Positions 24,410-34,154 are shown, counted from the stretch's first letter. The stretch is 64,000 bases of DNA from Paracoccus sp. S3-43 (GCF_029027965.1 NZ_CP119082.1:1406001-1470000), one strand, 5' to 3'. Translations and numbers: made by a program. Notes: generated by a model from the letters alone, not told the origin.

Positions 24410-27001
24410 TCATGCGCCCGCCGCGATCATCCGCGACACCATTTCGCGGATATTCCTGCTCAAACCCTCGGCCGAGGCGATTCGTTCCAATGCCGCCAAA
24501 GCCTTGGCGCGCCGGCCCGTGTCGTATCGGGTCCAGGTTTCGAAGGCCGTGGACATGCGGGCGGCGATCTGGGGATTGACCGGATCCATCCGCAGCAGCC
24601 AGTCGGCGGTGAAGTCATAGCCCGACCCGTCGGCGGCATGGAAACCGGCATGGTTGGCCGACAGCCCGCCCAGCAGCGCGCGGAAGCGGTTGGGGTTCTT
24701 CCAGTCGAAATCCCGGCGCGCGGCCAGGTCGCGGGCGATCCGCGCCGCCTGATCGGGTGGGGCGGCCATCGGCTGGACCGCGAACCATTTGTCCATGACC
24801 AGCCGGTTGTCGGCGAACTGATCATGCAGCGCGGCCAGTTCCGCCTGCCCCCGCCCGCGCCGCAGCAGGGCGGTCAGGGCGGCCATCCGTTCGGTCATGT
24901 TGCCCGCGACACCGAACAGCACCTCGGCCCGTTCGCCGCCGTCGATACGGGTCAGCAGCGCCAGCACCGCATTGCGCAGGGATCGCCGGGCGGCACCCGC
25001 GGCATCGGGGCGATAGGGTCCGGCCACCGTCATGTCCTGATAGAGGCGCGCCAGCAGGTCCAGATGGGTTTCGGCGATCTGGCGGGCCAGGCCCTCGCGC
25101 GCGGCGTGGATCGCATCCGGGTCCGGCGTGAGTCCGCCGGTCGACAGGCGGGTCGCGATCTCCTCCTCTCCGGGCAGGTTCAGGCACAGGGCGCGGAAGG
25201 CGGGATCGGCCGTGTCGTCGGCGATCAGGCGGCCGATGGCCTGGACGTAATCGCCGCCCGTGGCCTGCCCCTGCGCGGCGGCGGTCAGCGCCGACAGCGC
25301 CAGGTCGCGCCCGGCCTCCCATCGGGCGAAGGGGTCGGTGTCATGGGCCAGCAGGAAGGCGCGGGCGGGATCGTCCAGGTCGCGCGACAGCATCACCGGA
25401 GCGGAAAAGCCGCGCAGGGCCGAGACCACCGGCCGCGCGCCCAGGCCCTCGAAGGCGAAGCTCTGGCTGGCCTCGGTCAGTTCCAGAACCTGCGTGGCCG
25501 CGACCTCGTCGCCGTTGGGGCCGATCAGGCCCACGGCGATCGGGATCACGCGCGGCGGCTTTTCGGGCTGTCCGGGCGTCGGCGGCGTCTGCTGGCCGAA
25601 GGTCAACGTCAGCGTGCCGCCCGCTTCGCCCGGTCGCCAATCCTCGGCCAGGGTCAGGCGCGGGGTGCCGGCATCGGTATACCACCGCTTGAACTGCGCC
25701 AGGTCGCGGCCGGTCGCGTCCTCGAACACCTTCAGCCAGTCCTCGATGGTGGCGGCGTCGCCGTCGTGGCGGTCGAAATACAGATCCAGGGCGCGGCGAT
25801 AGCCGTCGTCGCCCACCAGGCGCCTGAGCATCCCGATCACCTCGGCGCCCTTTTCATAGACGGTCGCGGTGTAGAAGTTGTTGATCTCCTCGTAGCGGTC
25901 GGGGCGCGGGGGATGGGCCAGCGGGCCCTGATCCTCGCGGAACTGGCGGGCGCGCAGGGCCTGCACGTCCTCGATCCGCTTGACGGCGGCAGAGCGCATG
26001 TCGCTGGTGAACTGCTGGTCGCGAAAGACCGTCAGCCCTTCCTTGAGGCAAAGCTGGAACCAGTCGCGGCAGGTGATGCGGTTGCCGGTCCAGTTGTGGA
26101 AATACTCATGCGCGATCACCGCCTCGATCCGTTCGTAATCGGCATCGGTCGCGGTTTCGGGCGAGGCCAGCACCAGTTTCGAGTTGAAGATGTTCAACCC
26201 CTTGTTTTCCATGGCCCCCATGTTGAAATCGTCGACCGCGACGATGTTGAACACGTCCAGGTCGTATTCGCGGCCATAGACATCCTCGTCCCATTTCATC
26301 GACTTGATCAGCGATTCCATCGCGAAGCCCGCCTGGTCCCGGTCGTCGGGGCGGACCCAGACATTCAGCGCGACCTGGCGCCCCGACCGGGTGGTGAAGC
26401 TGTCGCTGACCGCCACCAGATCCCCCGCGACAAGCGCGAACAGATAGCTGGGCTTGGGCCAGGGGTCGTGCCATTCCGCGCGGCCCTGCGACTGGCCGAC
26501 CGGATTGCCGTTCGACAACAGCACCGGCAGGTCGCTGTCGATGGTCACATGGAAGGTCGCCATCACGTCCGGGCGGTCGGGATAGAAGGTGATGTGGCGG
26601 AACCCCTCGGCCTCGCACTGGGTGCAGAACATCCCGTTCGAGATATACAGCCCCTCGAAGGCCGTATTGGCCGAGGGGTCGATGCCGACCTCGGTCTCCA
26701 GCAGGAACGGATGGCGGGGCAGGGCGGCTGCGGCGATCGTCAGGGTTTCGCCGTCGCGCGTCACATGGGCGGGATCGGGGGCCTCGCCGTCGAGGGTCAG
26801 GGACAGCAGGCGGACCGCCTTGCCGCCGTCCAGCACCAGATCCTCGGGCCGTTCAGGATCGCGCGGCGCCAGCGACAGTTCCGTGCGCACCCGCGTGTCG
26901 GCCGCAGCCAGGGCGAACCGCATCCGGGTCGCCGACAAAACAAAGGGATAGGGCCGGTAATCGGCAAGATATTGCACATTCTGCCCTTGGGTCATGGTCA
27001 T
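24410..27001 (-). CDS. pepN: Aminopeptidase N (M1 zinc metallopeptidase)
   Basis: An 863-residue M1 aminopeptidase. The exopeptidase motif GAMENKG appears in NMGAMENKGLNIFN, and the zinc site is HEYFHNWTGNRITCRDWFQLCLKEGLTVF (HExxH-x18-E). YEKGAEVIGMLR carries the catalytic Tyr. The C-terminal superhelical domain is that of the E. coli PepN subtype (DUF3458). The start is ATG 27001, with AAGGA four bases upstream; ATG 26995 would give a 10-base spacing and is equally possible. It degrades peptides in the cytoplasm. Confidence 0.96.
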   Translation of the reverse strand: MTMTQGQNVQYLADYRPYPFVLSATRMRFALAAADTRVRTELSLAPRDPERPEDLVLDGGKAVRLLSLTLDGEAPDPAHVTRDGETLTIAAAALPRHPFLLETEVGIDPSANTAFEGLYISNGMFCTQCEAEGFRHITFYPDRPDVMATFHVTIDSDLPVLLSNGNPVGQSQGRAEWHDPWPKPSYLFALVAGDLVAVSDSFTTRSGRQVALNVWVRPDDRDQAGFAMESLIKSMKWDEDVYGREYDLDVFNIVAVDDFNMGAMENKGLNIFNSKLVLASPETATDADYERIEAVIAHEYFHNWTGNRITCRDWFQLCLKEGLTVFRDQQFTSDMRSAAVKRIEDVQALRARQFREDQGPLAHPPRPDRYEEINNFYTATVYEKGAEVIGMLRRLVGDDGYRRALDLYFDRHDGDAATIEDWLKVFEDATGRDLAQFKRWYTDAGTPRLTLAEDWRPGEAGGTLTLTFGQQTPPTPGQPEKPPRVIPIAVGLIGPNGDEVAATQVLELTEASQSFAFEGLGARPVVSALRGFSAPVMLSRDLDDPARAFLLAHDTDPFARWEAGRDLALSALTAAAQGQATGGDYVQAIGRLIADDTADPAFRALCLNLPGEEEIATRLSTGGLTPDPDAIHAAREGLARQIAETHLDLLARLYQDMTVAGPYRPDAAGAARRSLRNAVLALLTRIDGGERAEVLFGVAGNMTERMAALTALLRRGRGQAELAALHDQFADNRLVMDKWFAVQPMAAPPDQAARIARDLAARRDFDWKNPNRFRALLGGLSANHAGFHAADGSGYDFTADWLLRMDPVNPQIAARMSTAFETWTRYDTGRRAKALAALERIASAEGLSRNIREMVSRMIAAGA

Positions 27002-27200
27002 CGCGTCCTTGGCGTGAAGAAAGCTGCTCCGCCCGGCGGAACCGTATCTGGACCAAGGTGTTAGTCGCATGAAGGCCGGGTCGCAAGTCGGCTGGCTTCG
27101 CTTACCGCCCGAGAGGTCGAATTGACAGCGGACGGCAGGCAGGACAGACCGGACGCGGCACTGAAACCGGTGTCTCAACACAGAAATTTGGAGGCCAGCA

Positions 27201-27908
27201 ATGACCCATGATCCAAACGACCCGAACCGCACCCGGCCCGTCGACCCCACGCGTCCTGTCGACCCCACGCGTCCCGCCGATCCCGCCCGTCCCGCCGATC
27301 CGCTGGTTCGCAATGAAACCTATGTCGAACCGGTTGAACGTCGCTCCTCGCCCCTGCCGCTGATCATCGGCGTCCTGCTGGCGCTGGCTTTGGCGTATTT
27401 CGTGCTGCAACGCTTCACGGGCGATGACACCGTTGCGGTCGATGGCGACACCACCACCGTGACCACCACCGACGCGCCCGCGACCGGTGCGGCCAGCGAC
27501 GCCGCCGCCGATGCCGAGGCCGCCGCGGCGGATGCCGAAGCCGCTGCCGACAGCGCCGCCGACGCGACCGAGAATGCGGTGGACGATGCCGCCGCCGCGA
27601 CCGAGGATGCCGCGGAAGATGCAGCCGCCGCCGCCGAGAACGCGGCCGACAACGCTGCTTCGGCCGCCGGCAACGCCGCCGATGCCGCTGGCACCGCCGC
27701 CCAGGATGCCGCCAACGCGGCGAGCGACGCGGCTGACAGCGCCGCCGAAGCCGCAGCCCAGTCGGCCAGCGATGCGGGCGAAGCGGTGGACGACGCGATT
27801 TCGGTCGAGGAAGCGCCCACCACCACGCCTCCGGCGGCCACGCCCCCTGCGGCCACCACCCCCGCCACGCCGGCACCTGCCGCCCCTGCGCCCGCGCCCG
27901 CGAACTGA
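27201..27908 (+). CDS. Alanine-rich repeat protein with a single membrane anchor
   Basis: A 235-residue protein in four parts: an acidic/Pro-rich N-terminus with hexapeptide repeats ([12 protein letters not shown], about 14-34), one membrane helix ([20 protein letters not shown], 51-70), a roughly 110-residue stretch dominated by Ala/Asp/Glu (patterns such as [18 protein letters not shown] and [12 protein letters not shown], 95-205) and a Pro/Ala/Thr tail. The middle would form an amphipathic helix, as in LEA or apolipoprotein-like proteins. A clear GGAGG precedes ATG 27201 and a strong terminator follows, so it is a monocistronic real gene. Function unknown; no known family is recognised. 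Confidence 0.75.
   Translation: MTHDPNDPNRTRPVDPTRPVDPTRPADPARPADPLVRNETYVEPVERRSSPLPLIIGVLLALALAYFVLQRFTGDDTVAVDGDTTTVTTTDAPATGAASDAAADAEAAAADAEAAADSAADATENAVDDAAAATEDAAEDAAAAAENAADNAASAAGNAADAAGTAAQDAANAASDAADSAAEAAAQSASDAGEAVDDAISVEEAPTTTPPAATPPAATTPATPAPAAPAPAPAN
27240..27302 (+). repeat. 18-bp tandem repeat encoding VDPTRP hexapeptides
   Basis: Three full copies and a half copy of an 18-bp unit (first unit GTCGACCCCACGCGTCCT) run in frame in the 5' part of the alanine-rich gene. The first two copies are nearly identical; the third and fourth have diverged to ADPARP. Copy number may vary between strains. Confidence 0.8.
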
Positions 27909-27931
27909 TCGCGACGCCGGTCTGACATCAC

Positions 27932-27964
27932 CGCCCAAGGCCCCGGCCTTGGGCGTTTTCTTTT
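27932..27964 (+). terminator. Strong intrinsic terminator after the alanine-rich gene
   Basis: CGCCCAAGGCC (27932-27942) pairs with GGCCTTGGGCG (27945-27955), followed by TTTTCTTTT. It separates the alanine-rich gene from pntA. Confidence 0.9.
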
Positions 27965-27999
27965 GCCGCCACCCCCACGACATTCGTCCCGGACAGGTG

Positions 28000-28039
28000 T
28001 TGCACGGACTTGTGAAAGAATCTTTCACGGTGCTATCTG
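28000..28039 (+). promoter_or_regulatory. Candidate pntA promoter with a 15-17 bp palindrome
   Basis: GTGAAAG AAT CTTTCAC (28012-28028) is a perfect 7-bp inverted repeat. It overlaps a possible promoter, TTGTGA (28010-28015) with TATCTG (28034-28039) at 18-bp spacing, about 40 bp before the pntA start. A regulator bound here would block RNA polymerase. The regulator is unknown. Confidence 0.45.
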
Positions 28040-28080
28040 TCGGGCGACCGAAAATGAAACGAGCGGGGGACAACACAGCC

Positions 28081-29655
28081 ATGAAGATTGGCGCGTTGAA
28101 GGAAGGTTTTGAGGGCGAGGCGCGGGTCGCCATTACGCCCTCCTCTGCCGGGCATCTGATGAAGCTGGGCCACGAGGTGTTTGTCGAAAGCGGTGCCGGC
28201 GCGCGGGCCGGGTTTTCGGACGACAGCTATCGCGCGGCGGGGATCACCGTGGTGCCGACCGCGGCCGAGCTGATCGGGTCGGTGGACGTGGTGGCCAAGG
28301 TGCGCCAGCCCTCGGATGCCGAGATCCGGCAGATGCGCGAGGGGCAGACGCTGATCTCGTTCTTCTATCCGGCGCAGAACGGCGAGCTGCTGGCCCTGGC
28401 CAAGGAGCAGGGCGTCACCGCCATCGCCATGGACATGGTGCCGCGCATCAGCCGCGCGCAGAAGATGGACGCGCTGTCGTCGATGGCCAACATCGCCGGC
28501 TATCGCGCGGTGATCGAGGCCGCGAACAATTTCGGCCGCTTCTTCACCGGGCAGGTGACGGCGGCGGGCAAAGTGCCGCCGGCCAAGGTGCTGGTGGTCG
28601 GGGCCGGGGTCGCGGGTCTGGCCGCCATCGGCACGGCGGTATCCCTGGGCGCGCAGGTCTATGCCTTCGACGTGCGCCCCGAGGTGGCCGAGCAGATCGA
28701 ATCCATGGGCGCCGAGTTCGTGTTCCTGGATTTCGAGGAAGCCGCGCAGGACGGCGCCGCCACCGGCGGCTATGCCGCGCCCTCGTCCCCCGAGTTCCGC
28801 GAGAAGCAGCTTGCCAGGTTCCGAGAGCTTGCGCCGCAGATGGACGTGGTGATCACCACCGCGCTGATCCCCGGCCGCGACGCGCCGAAGCTGTGGACCC
28901 GCGACATGGTCGAGGCGATGAAGCCCGGCAGCGTGATCGTGGACCTGGCCGCCGAGCGCGGCGGCAACTGCGAGTTGACCATCCCCGACGAACGCCATGT
29001 GACCGAGAACGGCGTGACGATCATCGGCTATACCGACTTTCCGTCGCGCATGGGCGCCCAGGCCTCCGAGCTGTACGGCAACAACGTCCGGCATTTCCTG
29101 TCCGACCTGACGCCGAAAAAGGACGGGGTGATCCGGCACGACATGGAGGACGACGTGATCCGGGGCGCGACGGTGACGCGCGACCATGACGTCACCTGGC
29201 CGCCGCCGCCGCCGAAGATCGCCGCCATCGCCGCGCAGAAACCCAAGGAAAAGCCGAAGGCTCTGACGGTGGAAGAACGCCGCGCCGCCGAGGTCGCCGC
29301 CTTCAAGGCCGAGACGAAATCCCAGGTCACGCTGCTGGGCGTGGGCGCCGTCGTCCTGCTGCTGATCGGCGCGGTCGCGCCCGCCAGCTTCATGGCGCAT
29401 TTCATCGTCTTCGTGCTGGCCTGCTTCATCGGCTTCCGGGTGATCTGGAACGTCGCCCATTCGCTGCACACGCCGTTGATGGCGATCACCAACGCGATCA
29501 GTTCGATCATCATCCTGGGCGCGCTGATGCAGATCGGATCCGGGTCGTGGTGGGTCGTGCTGCTGGGCGCGCTTGCCGTGCTGATGGCGGGCGTCAACAT
29601 CTTCGGCGGCTTCCTGGTCACGCGCCGGATGCTTGCCATGTTCCAGAAGTCGTAA
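28081..29655 (+). CDS. pntA: NAD(P) transhydrogenase subunit alpha
   Basis: A 524-residue alpha subunit of the proton-translocating transhydrogenase, which makes NADPH from NADH using the proton gradient. Domain I has [20 protein letters not shown] at the start, [17 protein letters not shown] (NAD-binding) and [18 protein letters not shown] Pro/Lys/Glu-rich linker ([18 protein letters not shown]) leads to four membrane helices at the C-terminus. It is therefore the fused E. coli-type PntA, not the split PntAA/PntAB found in some alphaproteobacteria. ATG 28081 is the family start; the open frame extends further upstream. Confidence 0.95.
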   Translation: MKIGALKEGFEGEARVAITPSSAGHLMKLGHEVFVESGAGARAGFSDDSYRAAGITVVPTAAELIGSVDVVAKVRQPSDAEIRQMREGQTLISFFYPAQNGELLALAKEQGVTAIAMDMVPRISRAQKMDALSSMANIAGYRAVIEAANNFGRFFTGQVTAAGKVPPAKVLVVGAGVAGLAAIGTAVSLGAQVYAFDVRPEVAEQIESMGAEFVFLDFEEAAQDGAATGGYAAPSSPEFREKQLARFRELAPQMDVVITTALIPGRDAPKLWTRDMVEAMKPGSVIVDLAAERGGNCELTIPDERHVTENGVTIIGYTDFPSRMGAQASELYGNNVRHFLSDLTPKKDGVIRHDMEDDVIRGATVTRDHDVTWPPPPPKIAAIAAQKPKEKPKALTVEERRAAEVAAFKAETKSQVTLLGVGAVVLLLIGAVAPASFMAHFIVFVLACFIGFRVIWNVAHSLHTPLMAITNAISSIIILGALMQIGSGSWWVVLLGALAVLMAGVNIFGGFLVTRRMLAMFQKS

Positions 29656-29665
29656 GGGGACAGCC

Positions 29666-31108
29666 ATGGAATACGGATTCACCACCGCGGCCTATGTGGT
29701 CGCAGCCGTGCTGTTCATCCTGTCGCTGGGCGGGCTGTCGGGCCAGGAAAGCGCCAAGCGGGCGATCTGGTACGGCATCGTCGGCATGGCGCTTGCCGTG
29801 CTGGCCACGCTGTTCGGGCCGGGGGCGGGCAACTGGCTGCTGTCGCTGGTCATGATCGCCATCGGCGGCGCCGCAGGCTGGGTTATCGCCAAGCGCGTCC
29901 AGATGACCGAGATGCCGCAGCTTGTCGCCGCCATGCATTCGCTGGTCGGCCTCGCCGCGGTCTTCGTGGGCTTCAACGCCCAGATCGAACTGGCCCGCGT
30001 GCTGCGCGCCAAGGCCGAAGGGGGCGTGCAGGTTTTCCACGGCTTCGCCGCCGTGCTGGCCCACAAGACCCCGGCCGAGATCGCCATGCTGAAGATCGAG
30101 GTCTTCCTGGGCATCTTCATCGGCGCCGTGACCTTCACCGGATCGGTCGTGGCCTTCGGCAAGCTGGCGGGCCGCATCGACGGCAAGCCCAGGAAGCTGC
30201 CGGGCGGGCACATGCTGAACGCGGGCGCCCTGGCGCTGTCGGTGCTGCTGGGGGTGCTTTACTGCGCGGGCACCGGCCCGGCGATCCTGTGGCTGATCCT
30301 GATCACGGCTCTGGCCTTCTTCATCGGCTATCACCTGATCATGGGCATCGGCGGGGCCGACATGCCGGTGGTGGTGTCGATGCTGAACAGCTATTCCGGC
30401 TGGGCGGCGGCGATGATCGGCTTCACCCTGTCCAACGACCTGCTGATCGTGACGGGCGCGCTTGTGGGCTCAAGCGGCGCGATCCTGTCCTATATCATGT
30501 GCAAGGCGATGAACCGCAACTTCGTCAGCGTGATCCTGGGCGGCTTCGGCGGCGAGACCGGCCCCGCGGCCGAGATCACCGGCGAACAGATCGCCATCGA
30601 CGCCGAGGGCGTGGCGGCCGCGCTGAACGACGCCGACAGCATCGTCATCGTGCCGGGCTATGGCATGGCGGTGGCCCAGGCCCAGGGCGCGGTCAGCGAG
30701 CTGACCCGCAAGCTGCGCGCGGCGGGCAAGACGGTGCGCTTCGCCATCCACCCGGTCGCTGGCCGTCTGCCGGGCCACATGAACGTGCTTCTGGCCGAGG
30801 CGAAGGTGCCTTATGACATCGTGCTGGAGATGGACGAGATCAACGACGACTTCCCGAATACGGATGTGGTGATCGTCATCGGCTCGAACGACATCGTGAA
30901 CCCGGCGGCCCAGGACGACCCGAACAGTCCGATCGCCGGGATGCCGGTCCTCGAGGTCTGGAAGGCCAAGCAGGTCTTCGTCAGCAAGCGCGGCCAGGGC
31001 ACCGGCTATTCCGGCATCGAGAACCCGCTGTTCTTCAAGGAAAACACCCGCATGTTCTATGGCGACGCCAAGGACAGCATCAACAAGCTGCTGCCGATGA
31101 TCGAATGA
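29666..31108 (+). CDS. pntB: NAD(P) transhydrogenase subunit beta
   Basis: A 480-residue beta subunit with about eight to nine N-terminal membrane helices and the soluble NADP(H)-binding domain [22 protein letters not shown] (nucleotide loop), [38 protein letters not shown]. It starts 10 bases after pntA with AAGGGGA as ribosome site, and ends before a GAAA-loop terminator. Confidence 0.96.
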   Translation: MEYGFTTAAYVVAAVLFILSLGGLSGQESAKRAIWYGIVGMALAVLATLFGPGAGNWLLSLVMIAIGGAAGWVIAKRVQMTEMPQLVAAMHSLVGLAAVFVGFNAQIELARVLRAKAEGGVQVFHGFAAVLAHKTPAEIAMLKIEVFLGIFIGAVTFTGSVVAFGKLAGRIDGKPRKLPGGHMLNAGALALSVLLGVLYCAGTGPAILWLILITALAFFIGYHLIMGIGGADMPVVVSMLNSYSGWAAAMIGFTLSNDLLIVTGALVGSSGAILSYIMCKAMNRNFVSVILGGFGGETGPAAEITGEQIAIDAEGVAAALNDADSIVIVPGYGMAVAQAQGAVSELTRKLRAAGKTVRFAIHPVAGRLPGHMNVLLAEAKVPYDIVLEMDEINDDFPNTDVVIVIGSNDIVNPAAQDDPNSPIAGMPVLEVWKAKQVFVSKRGQGTGYSGIENPLFFKENTRMFYGDAKDSINKLLPMIE

Positions 31109-31115
31109 CAGGGCA

Positions 31116-31138
31116 GGGGGCGGGAAACCGCCCCCTTT
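31116..31138 (+). terminator. Terminator of the pntAB operon
   Basis: GGGGGCGG (31116-31123) and CCGCCCCC (31128-31135) form an 8-bp stem capped by a GAAA tetraloop and followed by TTT, seven bases after the pntB stop. Confidence 0.85.
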
Positions 31139-31151
31139 CGCCGCAGCGGAA

Positions 31152-32471
31152 ATGGGGACTGGCGTGAAGACGGACATCGAACATCCGCTGCGATACGATC
31201 TTGTCAATGAACTGCACGCCCGGCCCTCGCCCCGCCTGACAGCCCCGGCCACCTGCGCCTTCGTGGCCTTCAAGGAACCGAGGGACGCGGCCAATCGCGA
31301 CCGGCGCCGGGATTTGACGCATCTGACCGCGCTGACCGCGCGCCATGGCGGGCCTCGGCCCGACCCGGAGAGCAGCCATTATCAGGGACGGCTGGGCCGT
31401 CACGACCTGAAATGGGAAAGCCATACGGAATTCGTGACCTATATGGCGACGACCCCCGGCCTGCCGATCCGCCCCTTCGACCCAAGCGCGGGCGCGATCT
31501 TTCCCGCCGAATGGCAGGCCGATGCGCCGGGACGCCGCGTCGCCGCCGTGCTGGTCCAGGTGGACATCCTGCCGGACAACCCCACCGACGCGCTGTCGCG
31601 GATCGAGACCTGGTTCGCCAAGGACAGCCTGACCGCGGTCTGGGTGCTAGAGGAAGCGGCGATGATTGCCGGGGATTTCCGCATCGACCCCGACGGCTGG
31701 ATGCGCTTTGCCGTCTTCGTGCGCCCCGGCGTGGGACCGGGGCGGATCGGGCGGATCGTGCATCGCCTGGTCGAGCTGGAAACCTATCGCGCGATGTCGA
31801 TGCTGGGCCTGGGCCGGTCGCGCAGCCTGTCGCGCCGCCTGAACGAGCTGGAGCCGCGCCTGTCTGCGATCGTCGACGGAATGCACGATGACGCCCGCCC
31901 GGCCGAGGCGGTCCTGAACGAATTACTGGGAGTGTCGGCCGAACTGGAGCGCCAGGCGGTCCAGCATTTCTTCCGTTTCGGCGCCACCAAGGCCTATGAG
32001 GCGATCGTCATGGATCGCATTTCCGCCCTGCGAGAGACGCGGTTTCTGGGCCGCCAGATGCTGACCGAATTCATGCGCCGCCGCTATCGCCCGGCCATGC
32101 GCACCGTCGCCTCGGCCGAGGACCGGCTGCAAGCGATGATCGAACGGACCCGCCGCGCCGCCGATCTGTTGCGCACGCGGGTCGATGTCGAACGGTCAGC
32201 CCAGAACCAGGCGCTGCTGGAGCGGATGGACCGCCGCGCCGACCTGCAACTGCGCCTGCAACACACGGTCGAGGGGCTGTCGGTTGTCGCCATCAGCTAT
32301 TACGCGGTCGGGCTGCTGTCCTATGCGCTGTATCCCCTGGCGTCGGCCCTGCATGTGGACAAGGCCTATCTGATCGCGGGGCTGACGCCGGTGGCGGTGC
32401 TGGTGGTCTGGTGGGCCATGCGGCAGGTGCGCCGCAGCCTGCACAAGCATGGTCCGGCGGGCGATTTGTGA
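31152..32471 (+). CDS. DUF3422 family membrane protein
   Basis: A 439-residue protein of the DUF3422 family. The N-terminus HPLRYDLVNELHARPSP is diagnostic, a long helical middle section is rich in Arg and Glu, and two C-terminal membrane helices (about 378-400 and 405-425) end in a basic tail. Function unknown; the pattern suggests an inner-membrane protein with a large cytosolic domain. ATG 31152 is annotated, but GTG 31164 has the better ribosome site (GGGGA, six to seven bases upstream) and is a serious alternative. Confidence 0.85.
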   Translation: MGTGVKTDIEHPLRYDLVNELHARPSPRLTAPATCAFVAFKEPRDAANRDRRRDLTHLTALTARHGGPRPDPESSHYQGRLGRHDLKWESHTEFVTYMATTPGLPIRPFDPSAGAIFPAEWQADAPGRRVAAVLVQVDILPDNPTDALSRIETWFAKDSLTAVWVLEEAAMIAGDFRIDPDGWMRFAVFVRPGVGPGRIGRIVHRLVELETYRAMSMLGLGRSRSLSRRLNELEPRLSAIVDGMHDDARPAEAVLNELLGVSAELERQAVQHFFRFGATKAYEAIVMDRISALRETRFLGRQMLTEFMRRRYRPAMRTVASAEDRLQAMIERTRRAADLLRTRVDVERSAQNQALLERMDRRADLQLRLQHTVEGLSVVAISYYAVGLLSYALYPLASALHVDKAYLIAGLTPVAVLVVWWAMRQVRRSLHKHGPAGDL

Positions 32472-32531
32472 CTTGCCCTCCGCGCGGCAGAGTGGGAAGA
32501 ACCCGGCCCGAATCCTGTCCTCGGAGCGATC

Positions 32532-32606
32532 GTGAAACTGTTTCTTGCCCTTGCGGCTGTCCTGACCCTGTCGGCCTGCGGCGTGCCGCTGGTCCCCCTT
32601 GTCTGA
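32532..32606 (+). CDS. Tiny lipoprotein (24 residues)
   Basis: A GTG-initiated ORF encoding MKLFLALAAVLTLSACGVPLVPLV. It is almost only a lipoprotein signal: basic start, hydrophobic core and lipobox LSAC, so the mature product would be a lipidated peptide of about nine residues (CGVPLVPLV). GGAG lies eight bases before the GTG, and it sits 13 bases before the ArsC-like gene, so it could also act as a leader for that gene. I recall similar tiny lipoproteins in other Rhodobacteraceae genomes, but cannot check this here. Confidence 0.65.
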   Translation: MKLFLALAAVLTLSACGVPLVPLV

Positions 32607-32619
32607 TCCGAGGCCTGCC

Positions 32620-32961
32620 ATGACATCCCTGACCCTGTATGGGCTGGCGCATTGTTCGACCTGCCAGAAGGCCCAGTCCGATCTGGAACAGCACGGCTGG
32701 ACCGTCGATTTCCGCGATGTCCACAAACAGCCCTTGTCCGATGCCGAACGCGGCCGCCTGGTTGCGGATTTCGGCGACAAGATCATCAACCGCGCCAGCC
32801 TGACCTGGCGGGCCATGTCCGATGAGGAACGGGCGGCGGATCCGGTGGCGATGATGGGCACCAAGCCCAGCGTGATGAAGCGGCCCGCCATCGTCGCAGG
32901 CGACCTGCGCCTGCTGGGCTGGACCGCGAATGTCAAACGGGCGCTGAACGTTCCGGCCTGA
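32620..32961 (+). CDS. ArsC/Spx-family protein
   Basis: A 113-residue thioredoxin-fold protein of the ArsC/Spx superfamily (YffB-like). LYGLAHCSTCQKA carries Cys12 and Cys15 (CxxC). VDFRDVHKQPLSDAE and NRASLTWRAMSDEE follow, then MMGTKPSVMKRPAIV, where the arsenate-site Arg of true ArsC is weakly conserved. Arsenate reduction is not assured; glutathione-dependent thiol reduction is more likely. Short distance to the tiny lipoprotein gene suggests one transcript. Confidence 0.86.
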   Translation: MTSLTLYGLAHCSTCQKAQSDLEQHGWTVDFRDVHKQPLSDAERGRLVADFGDKIINRASLTWRAMSDEERAADPVAMMGTKPSVMKRPAIVAGDLRLLGWTANVKRALNVPA

Positions 32962-32967
32962 AGGGCG

Positions 32968-33393
32968 TTACCGGCTGGCGCCCGCCAGCGACCGCATCAG
33001 CGGCACCACGCCCGACAGGTCATAGCCCGCCTGGGACGCGGTGTTCAGCACCTCGGCTTCGGACAGCCTGCCGGCATGGGCAAGCGCCCACAACACGGTG
33101 GACCGGTTCCCCGACCGGCAATAGGCGATGGCGGGTTTCGATCCCTCAAGCGCGGCGGCAAAGCCCTGGATCAGGTCGGGCGTGACCTGTCCGGGACGGA
33201 AGGGAAGATAGTGGTATTCCATCCCCGCATCCGCCGCGGCCCTGGCCATGGCCTGATGATCGACGGCCCCATCCTCGTCGTCGGGGCGGTTGTTGATCAG
33301 GGTCTTGAAGCCCGACCGGGCCAGCACGGCCACGTCAGGCAGGTCGATCTGCGGAGAGACCGCAAGATCCGGGGTAAGCTGGCGCAGATCCAT
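32968..33393 (-). CDS. TIGR01244-family phosphatase-like sulfur transferase (BLH domain)
   Basis: A 141-residue protein with a dual-specificity-phosphatase fold. The P loop AYCRSGNRSTV matches CX5R with nucleophilic Cys, after DLRQLTPDLAVSPQIDLPDVAVLARSGFKTLINNRPDDE at the N-terminus, typical of TIGR01244, the domain that also occurs fused to persulfide dioxygenase-like proteins in sulfide metabolism. The start at 33393 is the family N-terminus; the open frame extends upstream. Convergent with the ArsC-like gene. Confidence 0.87.
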   Translation of the reverse strand: MDLRQLTPDLAVSPQIDLPDVAVLARSGFKTLINNRPDDEDGAVDHQAMARAAADAGMEYHYLPFRPGQVTPDLIQGFAAALEGSKPAIAYCRSGNRSTVLWALAHAGRLSEAEVLNTASQAGYDLSGVVPLMRSLAGASR

Positions 33394-33476
33394 GGCAGGC
33401 CCTTCGGTGACGCTGCTCCGGATTGGCCCATCTGCGCCCGCAATGTCAAGCGCAAGGCGGATCGGCGGGCGGGGGA

Positions 33477-34154
33477 TCACGCCGCCTGCATCTCGACCAT
33501 GGCGGGCAGGTCCGCGAAATCATCGAATGACGCCAGATGCGGCAGCTCCTCGACAGGCGTCTGGCGATACCCCTGGGTATAGATCAGGAACGGCACCGGA
33601 ACCGCAGCCGCGCAGGACGCGTCGAATTCGCTGTCCCCCACATAGATCGCCTTCGGCCGCGCGGGATCGGCCCCCAGCCCTTGCAGCGCGGCGCGCAGGG
33701 GCGCGGGATGCGGCTTGCGTTCGGCAACGGAATCGCCGCCGATGACGCAGCCGAACAGCGGCGCGATCCCGAAATGCGCCAGGATGGCCCGGGTCACGGC
33801 CAGCGGCTTGTTGGTGCAGATGCCCAGCGGATGCCCCCGGTCTGCAAGCGTTTCCAGGGTCTGTGTCACATTCGGGAACAGCCGGGTCAGCTGGGTCGCG
33901 TCCTGATAGCAGGTCATGAAGGCGGCGATATAGTCGGGCTTTCGTGCGTCCTGAAGCTCTTGCGCGGCGATGATCTTCTGCCACAGCATATCCACGCCGC
34001 CACCGATGAAACGGCGCACCTGATCCAGCGTCAGCAGCGGCGTGCCATGCTGGCCAAGGACGTGGTTGACGCAGGCATGGATGTCGGGGGCGCTGTCGAT
34101 CAGCGTTCCGTCAAGATCGAAAATGATCGGGCAGGGGGCAAGGCAGACATTCAT
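33477..34154 (-). CDS. gph: Phosphoglycolate phosphatase (HAD superfamily)
   Basis: A 225-residue HAD hydrolase. Motif I is FDLDGTLIDSAPD with the nucleophile Asp, motif II is ICTNKP, and motifs III/IV are RKPHP and YVGDSEFD. The Gph subgroup features FIGGGVDMLW and the cap helices are present. It removes 2-phosphoglycolate from DNA repair or Rubisco side reactions. The ATG overlaps the upstream thioredoxin-like stop (ATGA, 34151-34154). Confidence 0.88.
   Translation of the reverse strand: MNVCLAPCPIIFDLDGTLIDSAPDIHACVNHVLGQHGTPLLTLDQVRRFIGGGVDMLWQKIIAAQELQDARKPDYIAAFMTCYQDATQLTRLFPNVTQTLETLADRGHPLGICTNKPLAVTRAILAHFGIAPLFGCVIGGDSVAERKPHPAPLRAALQGLGADPARPKAIYVGDSEFDASCAAAVPVPFLIYTQGYRQTPVEELPHLASFDDFADLPAMVEMQAA

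Noticed and set aside
23693..27064. Very long plus-strand open frame (about 1,100 codons) opposite pepN and the acyltransferase
   Set aside because: It is antisense to two well-supported genes, has a His/Arg/Gly-biased composition and no recognisable domain. Long antisense frames are expected at this G+C content.
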